Shown here piece after piece: positions 58,801-64,000 of a DNA stretch of 64,000 nt (within the stretch, counting starts at the first letter, position 1; each line of letters opens with the position of its first letter). A model generated the notes under the pieces. It saw only the letters and a list, made by a program, of their open reading frames with translations. It was not told where the DNA came from and did not search any database. Both the position numbers and the translations under genes were made by a program. The stretch covers positions 172,782 through 236,781 of the forward strand of contig VZRZ01007310.1 in assembly GCA_013398175.1 (NCBI GenBank), written 5' to 3'. The DNA is from Climacteris rufus. Lineage: Eukaryota; Chordata; Aves; Passeriformes; Climacteridae.

Positions 58801-60910
58801 TTGTGCTCAGTGTTCAGGCCTGGCTCTGCTTTCCCCCCCTTGGCAGTTGGATTTTGCTGTGGTGCAGTGGCATTTTTGGCAATGAACAGCACCTGCAAGA
58901 GACTTGGGCAGAGTTACAGGAGAAGAGGGGAATTACATTACATGTGCATGGGGAATTAAATCGACTTACGTGAGGTAACTGTTCTTGAAGAGAATGTGTG
59001 CCTTGGTCTGACCCCTGTCCCCAGAAGACAGACAGCAAAGGATCATGCTGGGTTCACTTTGCATCCAGCTCTTTGCAGAGGAGTTGGAGGTAAAGTCTCC
59101 TTGGGTGTGTGACTGAGAGGCTAAAGCCTGTGGTGTTGTTCTGAGCTGGTGGCCGGGCCTCCCTTTTTGGCATGGTTTCTAAGGATAGATGGCTGTTATT
59201 CCAGGACAGAAGCTGCTTGGGGATGGGCTGTCCCTGGATTTAGCAGTGACAAAGGATATGGTTTCCTGGAGTAGCCTTGTGCTTCTGGCAGAGATTGTGT
59301 CAGCTGCCGAGGTGGACAGGAAGGTGCCTCACATCACCAGGTTAGTGTGGGAAGCAGGCAGGGAAATCTGCTGCTGCCCTGATTTAGGGGATACAACTCA
59401 AGGTAGAGCAACCGACACAGGGAAACATCCTGAGCTGAACCTGACAGCATCTCCTCTCTGATTGACGAGGAAGAACCTGCTGTACCTGTGGGTACCTGCT
59501 GCAGGTGTGGCTTTGCTGTGAAGGTGGGATGGATTTGGCAGCTCTCAGACTGGCTGGATGGTGATGGACTGGCTTGGGGAAGCTGGAGCCCCGAGTGGCC
59601 ATAGTGCCCAGACTGCAGGGACGTGCCTGTGCTTAGGGAGGAGCATCAGCTCAGAGTCCTCCGGCTGCTGACAGGTTTCATTTCTGAGGTGGTGTCTTAT
59701 GATTTGGGAATGACATTTTGAACACCTTGTTGGGGTAGCCTGGACACATTTCTGAGAGCTTCTCTGTTAAACCCAAACAGAACCCTGAAGAGTGGGGCAT
59801 GGGGTGCTGTGTGCAGCAGAGGTTGGCAGCCTTTGGTGCCTGGGGATATTTTGTGCTGTGCTGCTTCTTTGTTCTGGTGCAAATGTTTGGACAAGGCGTT
59901 CCTGCAGTGCGGGAGGAGAGACAGACAGCTGAATACCCAAGAGTGGTAGCAGTAGTCAGTGGGAAATTCCTGTGAACCCCTTGGTTTTTGAGTGAGATGC
60001 CATCAGTAGGTGTCAGGGGTATCAGGGAGGTTTTCTGCTGGAGACTGACTGGGACTGTTTCAGACCCTGCAGACAGAGGCCAATATTGGTGCTCCATGGG
60101 TTTGAGCTTCAGCCTGCTTTGATGCCCACATGGGAGATCAGGTGGGGTTTTTTTCATAGAATCATGGAATGATTTGGGTTGGAAGGGACCTGAAAGACCA
60201 TCTCATCCCAATGCAGGCACACCTTCCACTAAACCAGATTCTTCCAAGGCCTTGTCCATCCTGGCCTTGGGCACTTCCAGAGATGGAGCAGCCAAAGCTT
60301 CTCTGAGCAACCTGTGCCAGGGCCTCTCCACCCTCACAGGGAACAATTCCTTCCCAGTTTCCCATCTAACCCTACCCTCTGGCAGTGGGTAGCCATTCCT
60401 CCTTGTCCTGTCCCTCCAGGCCCTTGTCCAAAGTCCCTCCTCAGCTCTCTTTGGAGCCCCTTTAAGCAATGGAAGGAGCTCTAAGGTCTCTCTGGATGAA
60501 TACTCTCAGCTGTCCCAGGTTGTCTCCAGAGCAGAAGGGCTCCCGCCCTCAGAGCCATCTCCATGGTCTCCCCTGAACTCACTCCAGCAGCTCCACATCC
60601 TTCTGATGTTGGAATCTCCAGAGCTGGATGCAGCACTGCAGGTGGGCAATCACCTGAGCTGAGAAAAAAAGGGGAACATGAGAAGCTGTTAGACCTCAGC
60701 AGTGTCACATCCCTGAGATGGCCAGACACAGTTGCAGCACTTCTTTTGACAAGAACAGTGCTCTTTCCCTGGCTTTGCTGGCATGGGACAGTCTCCACGG
60801 CAGAACCATGTGGTGGAATGCTCATGTGTGACAGCGGTGAATAAAACTGCTCTCAGCTAATGTGATCTTTGTTATTTCTTTTTCAGGAACGCCAAGGCCG
60901 TGTCAAGTGA
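40872..60910 (+). CDS. YTHDF2: YTHDF2, cytoplasmic m6A reader
   Basis: CDS join(40872..40898, 41256..41280, 41580..41659, 45640..47211, 60887..60910); 575 aa. The protein begins MSASSLLEQRPKGQGNK and ends VKKERQGRVK. The first about 400 residues are the low-complexity Tyr/Gly/Ser/Pro/Gln region (SDSYLPSYFSPSIGFSYSLG, P/Q-rich segments) that binds CNOT1 and drives phase separation. The YTH domain follows (about 405-545, HGRVFIIKSYSEDDIHRSIK onward). The three aromatic-cage tryptophans are present: NIWCS and GVWSQDKW. YTHDF2 binds m6A mRNA in the cytoplasm and recruits CCR4-NOT deadenylase. The exon plan (short exons 1-3, one large exon, 24-nt terminal coding exon) agrees with frame and splice sites (donor AAG/GTAATG at 47212, acceptor tttttcag before 60887). 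An exon-4 read-through would add unrelated residues, so the distant exon is required for the conserved ERQGR end. The 13.7 kb last intron is unusually repeat-rich. Confidence 0.97.
41660..45639 (+). other. YTHDF2 intron 3
   Basis: 4.0 kb, more AT-rich than the surroundings, without CR1 copies or any recognisable exon or RNA gene. Confidence 0.6.
47375..47842 (+). mobile_element. CR1 LINE 3' end
   Basis: Forward CR1, about 470 bp: ggatgaagcacctctcctat, ctggagaagagaagggtttt, gagggtggtgaggccctggc, tail ccactccatgattctgtg. Starts about 160 bp after YTHDF2 exon 4. Confidence 0.92.
48895..49107 (+). mobile_element. CR1 LINE 3' end
   Basis: Forward CR1: ccctgtgagggtggtgaggc through aggtcctttccaacctaaat and ggaattctgtgata. 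Confidence 0.92.
49108..52257 (+). other. YTHDF2 intron 4, central part
   Basis: 3.1 kb between CR1 copies. No exon, RNA gene or further repeat recognised; short AT-rich patches near 52140-52200. Confidence 0.5.
52258..52335 (+). mobile_element. CR1 tail fragment
   Basis: Short forward fragment: tccgtggcagagggttggac, then gatgaggtcctttccacctc and cattctaggattc. Confidence 0.75.
52655..52918 (+). mobile_element. CR1 LINE 3' end
   Basis: Forward CR1: gatttagattagatattggg, gagtggtgaggccctggcac, tail ccttccaatccaaaccattc and tgtgata. Confidence 0.92.
53260..53690 (-). other. Unidentified 126-codon open frame, possible old retrocopy
   Basis: On the minus strand a frame opens with ATG at 53658 and stays open to a stop at 53278-53280 (MLKGTSLGTAVVEQ... 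VFLGS). It is Lys/Glu/Gln/Thr-rich in the middle (KNTQENERTNCGENDHTTQN). An AATAAA on minus lies about 160 nt downstream (near 53114-53119), and a 13-A run on minus lies at 53041-53029. I do not recognise the protein. It is inside a YTHDF2 intron, antisense. It may be chance, or a decayed processed copy of an mRNA. Confidence 0.2.
53700..56914 (+). other. YTHDF2 intron 4, no recognised features
   Basis: 3.2 kb with no CR1 copy, exon or RNA gene that I can support. A short (GT)n run is at 56884-56897. Confidence 0.5.
56915..57072 (+). mobile_element. CR1 LINE 3' fragment
   Basis: Forward copy of the ctccccagggaatggtcatg subtype with gctctcaggcacagagtggg and tail gatccttgcgggtctaactc, like 9685-9998. 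Confidence 0.85.
57640..58182 (+). mobile_element. CR1 LINE 3' end, about 540 bp, longest copy
   Basis: Forward CR1 starting near gcctctgctccactcaggtg and gcatccatctctggggattc, through ggaatggcttcccactgcca, to tail cccttccaacccataccatt and ccaggattctg. Confidence 0.92.
58183..58440 (+). repeat. Flank shared with the YTHDF2 upstream CR1
   Basis: Sequence after the CR1 tail (gtggttttagatcagggatc, ttccatgtccagcc, tcttacag...) matches 40108-40265 closely and up to about 40340 weakly. It is not part of the CR1 consensus as I know it. Duplication or 3' transduction are the obvious explanations. Confidence 0.75.
58441..60154 (+). other. YTHDF2 intron 4, no recognised features
   Basis: No exon, RNA gene or repeat that I can support in these 1.7 kb. 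Confidence 0.45.
60155..60660 (-). mobile_element. CR1 LINE 3' end, reverse
   Basis: The only clear reverse CR1 in YTHDF2: catagaatcatggaatgatt, tgggttggaagggacc, cagggaacaattccttccca, agctggatgcagcactgcag. It ends about 225 bp before the terminal coding exon. Confidence 0.92.
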
Positions 60911-61830
60911 AAGGCCATTCCTCCCTGAGAGACTGCAGCAGAGATTGCATCCCAGCTACCTTTCAGAGAGAGAAAAGGAGCAAGAGTATCCCAGAGAGAA
61001 TTAGGACTTTTTTTCCTTAATTTCTTTGACTTCAAAAAGACTTCCACAAACTTGCAGTTTAAAAAAGAGAAAAGTATTGGAATATCATAAGACATAGGAC
61101 TTAAAAAACAAAAACAACAACAAAAAAAAAACTTTCTAGGTAGAATAGAGGTAAAATCTGTCCCCTTTTTTTTGGCTTTGGTTGTGATTTCAGAGCATAC
61201 ACTTTTTTTTTTGTCTTTTTACTATGTTTTTTGGGTTTTCAAGTCTTTAAGTGGCACATGCCTTTTTTTTTCTCTAATTTTTAAATCCCACCCTTTCCCC
61301 TCCTTCCACCCCCATGCGCCTCCTTCCCTGGTTTAGACATTTGCACTTGGAACACTGAGTTGTAACATCCACCGTGGAAAGTGGAATAACTTTATTTTTC
61401 TTTCTTCTGTCAGCCTGGAATAGGAGGAATTCTATGAGGAAGTTGGGGTTTTGGCCTAAGAAGACTTGAACAGAAAATTGCCCGTGAGGTTGTGTCTTAA
61501 AAGTGGTTAATTTTTCTCTGACCCTTTGTTACTCAAAAGTCAAGTACTAGGAGTCCTAAGAAATGTTCTGTTCTTGTGCATTATACGGATTTACAGATTA
61601 ATTCTAGATTAATTTGATTTTTTTGAAAGCTGAGAACAGTGGTAAAAACTTTTGTTTACAGAAAAATGAATTTTGGACAATAAAAAGCCCAAAACAAACA
61701 AACCAAGGAAGAAATATTGTAAAATGTGTAGTGACTATGTTTCAATTTCTTGTTAAGCCAATGAGGAATGGGCGTTGCCTTTCTTTTCACCATTAATCAC
61801 TTCTCAATAATAAATGTGAGATCCTGTTGA
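60911..61830 (+). other. YTHDF2 3' UTR
   Basis: T-rich 3' UTR of about 920 nt with several A- and T-runs. Poly(A) hexamers AATAAA lie at 61679-61684 and 61809-61814; the second, followed by a GT-rich stretch (tgttgagcatcactgttgtc), is the likelier distal end. Confidence 0.75.
61809..61814 (+). terminator. YTHDF2 distal poly(A) signal
   Basis: AATAAA with a downstream TG/T-rich element; cleavage expected near 61830. Confidence 0.7.
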
Positions 61831-64000
61831 GCATCACTGTTGTCTTCTTCTCCCTTCCCCATGCTGCAGGCTCCTCAGATCCCACCTATCAGAAAAATAG
61901 CTGAAAATAAGGAGTGGAGAGGTGTGTCTGCTTGGGTTTGAAGCAGGGTGCTCTCACCTCTTTCTAGGCATCCCCAGCTCAATCATGGAGCTGTTCCCAA
62001 CCCTTTGGAATTTTTGTGGCTCCCTGGTGTGGGCTGGCTCCAGGTGTGAAGGGCGGTGCCCATCTGGCCTTGCTTCCAGGATTCCTTCCACTTCCTACCC
62101 ACGTCATGGGTAAGTTGGGGGTGATCCAGCTCCTTCCAGGTGTGGGAAATCCAGACACCTCACAGCTCAAATTATCTTTCCTGGGAAAACAAGCCACCCA
62201 TTGTCAAGAAATTGTAAAAAAAATTGCAGGTTTTCTTGTTTTAGCAGTTCAGAGGGAATGAAGGAGGCAAAATCTCCAGCCTGAGCCCATGGCAGTACTT
62301 CCATGGTCAGTGGGTGTCCTTGAGGAAAGTTATGGTATTATTGAAAATATCTCAGTGATTAAATAACAGTTGGGAAACTGGACCCAGCCACCTCCTTGGA
62401 AACAGGCTGGTGAGCCTGGCATTCCCATGGCCCTGCTCCCATACAGCCCAGGATACTCACTGAAAATTCAGCCTTATTTTTTATCTGTAATTGTTTCTTT
62501 TGAACAGTAAACAAACAAAACTTGGTTCTAAATAGCTCAATGGGTGTTGGGTGAGGACCTGGGCTGGTGTTTCTGCAGATATCAAAACAGTTCTGTGGCC
62601 ATTTGCATTTTGTTGAAATGTTTTATTTTATATTCCAGGTCATGTTGCATGGGGCATGGAGCAACCTGATCTAGGGGAAGGTGTCCCTCCCCATGGCAGG
62701 GGTTGGACTGAAGGGTGTTTAAGCTCCCTGCTGACCCAAATCAGTCTGTGATTCTATGATTTTACTTGATTTCTCCAAAAGAATTTTCCTCCTCTTAATT
62801 CTTTGATAGTTTTGGTCTCTGTGTTGCCTGGTCTCAGTGTCCTCGAGTGCTTTCAGAGGGAGCATAAGACCTGCATTGTTGGAACACTGGGGAAAAGAAG
62901 GGCAGAAACTCAGCTTGATTAAAAGCCCAAATTAAACAATTTGTCTTTTGAGAGTCTTAGTTGTGAGGGAGAAAAAATAAAAAGCCAGAGAGGGGGGATT
63001 TGGGCTGTGCCTGCAGGTATTTTTGTGCTGGTTTCACTGTTGGTCAGACAGTTTTTTCCCCTTTTTCGTCTTCAAGTGATGACCCAAGAGATGTGAGAGC
63101 AAGATGGGATTTGAAATGTACAATACTTCATATGCAGGTGTGATACTTTCAGTTATTTTTATATAAGGAAAAAAGAACATTATCTGCTGGTCATATCTGT
63201 GTCCTCTAACCAGGGATGGTCCCACACTGGTGGCATACGCTGCTGCTTCAATTTCCCCCTTGGATTTAGCTGTGTGAGAGCTACAATACCCTAATTTTTA
63301 AATCTTTTAAGGTAAAACAGGTAGATTGTACGGGACACTTCAAGATGTATCCCACAACACCTTCAGCCTTGGCATCACTTCCATGAGAACCAGGTTGTCC
63401 CCAGGGGCATCCTGGTGCATGGCCGCAGGAGCCTAGCATGCCCAGGGACCCAAAACAGCAAGGTTTCACCTCTATTTGGGCTGAGGAAAGAAAAAAATAG
63501 GTGGTTTTGTATGTTGCTGGCTGGCAATGCTCCTCCTTTGCTGTGTGGGAGACCTTTGGAGCTTCCAGAGGAGGACAGAAGGGGTAACACCAAAGTTGGG
63601 CCTGGTGTTAAATACTCAGAGGGTTTTTTAAAGGAAGAGGCCAAGGGAATGTCCAGGAGGGTAGCAAATGTTCTGAGAAAAAATGGATATTTCATGTGTG
63701 ACTTTGAGATCACTGCTTCTGCTGACCTTCCCAAGGATGCTTAAAGGATTAGTGGGGAACTGTTTCAGTCTGGATCTGATCCTGTTCTGCTCTAAACTGG
63801 GACAAAACAAGGAAGTTTCCAGTACAGCTGAGGAGGTTTTGCTTTCAGCAGGGCTGTGAGTAGAAAACTCCAGGATGTAGCAAAAAATCTGCATGTAGTT
63901 ATAACTGAAGACCCCAAAAGCACACAGAATGTCATCTCCCTTTGAGCATTGCATAGGTAAGAGCAAAAAAGGTGTTTATAAATATGATTTCTTTGGGAAA
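61831..64000. other. Intergenic sequence downstream of YTHDF2
   Basis: No coding exon recognised on either strand. One CR1 tail at 62636-62762. In human the next gene is OPRD1 (from memory); none of its exons is seen here. Confidence 0.5.
62636..62762 (+). mobile_element. CR1 LINE 3' tail
   Basis: Forward tail: catggagcaacctgatctag, ccatggcaggggttggactg, ending agtctgtgattctatgattt. Confidence 0.88.

Noticed and set aside
1..64000. CRISPR arrays, operons, bacterial promoters
   Set aside because: The window is vertebrate nuclear DNA with introns, CpG islands and CR1 repeats; no regularly spaced repeats of CRISPR type are present.

Overview
The window looks like a gene-dense, GC-rich stretch of an avian chromosome. 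The genes are vertebrate genes with introns, and the dominant interspersed repeat is the 3' end of CR1 LINEs, recognised about 18 times from its conserved tail (a fragment like ggttggatggggcttggagc plus a tail resembling attctgtgattct). The order RAB42 - TAF12 - U11 snRNA - GMEB1 - YTHDF2 matches, from memory, the human 1p35 neighbourhood. I cannot name the species. One large assembly gap (27756-28447) and one isolated N beside a 26-G run show that this is a draft assembly.

Layout. 1-1.17 kb: possible 3' end of an upstream plus-strand gene. 1.34-4.3 kb: a TATA-containing, 5'TOP-like promoter driving a non-coding, spliced snoRNA host transcript (SNHG12-like by position), with one good H/ACA and one good C/D box snoRNA in its introns. 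5.4-6.75 kb: a decayed RAB42. 7.27-8.67 kb: an intact RAB39-family GTPase in tandem with it. 10.1-16.6 kb, minus strand: TAF12, five canonical coding exons (161 aa) plus an unexpected upstream in-frame coding exon. 16.95-17.32 kb: U11 snRNA with ZNF143 site, octamer, PSE and 3' box, divergent from TAF12. 17.59-27.60 kb, minus strand: a 15-exon CUB-LCCL-discoidin transmembrane receptor (DCBLD family, about 642 aa) that I do not recall at this position in human. 28.5-39.6 kb: GMEB1 (563 aa). 40.5-61.8 kb: YTHDF2 (575 aa), whose last coding exon is 24 nt long and lies beyond a 13.7 kb intron full of CR1 copies. 61.8-64 kb: intergenic, one CR1.

The genes do not form a pathway, but several serve RNA metabolism: snoRNA-guided RNA modification (host gene), minor-intron 5' splice-site recognition (U11), and m6A reading and mRNA decay (YTHDF2). 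TAF12 (TFIID/SAGA histone fold) and GMEB1 (SAND-domain DNA binding) act in transcription. RAB42/RAB39 and the DCBLD receptor act at membranes.

The most notable observations are transposon remnants that sit on splice acceptors (a CR1 tail at TAF12 exon 5; a solo LTR with a 6-bp target duplication 18 nt upstream of a DCBLD-like exon), the broken RAB42 beside an intact RAB39-like gene, the 51-residue in-frame N-terminal extension of TAF12, and a CR1 with about 200 bp of shared 3' flank in two places around YTHDF2. Exon borders were read by eye from splice consensus and reading-frame continuity; no alignment was run.
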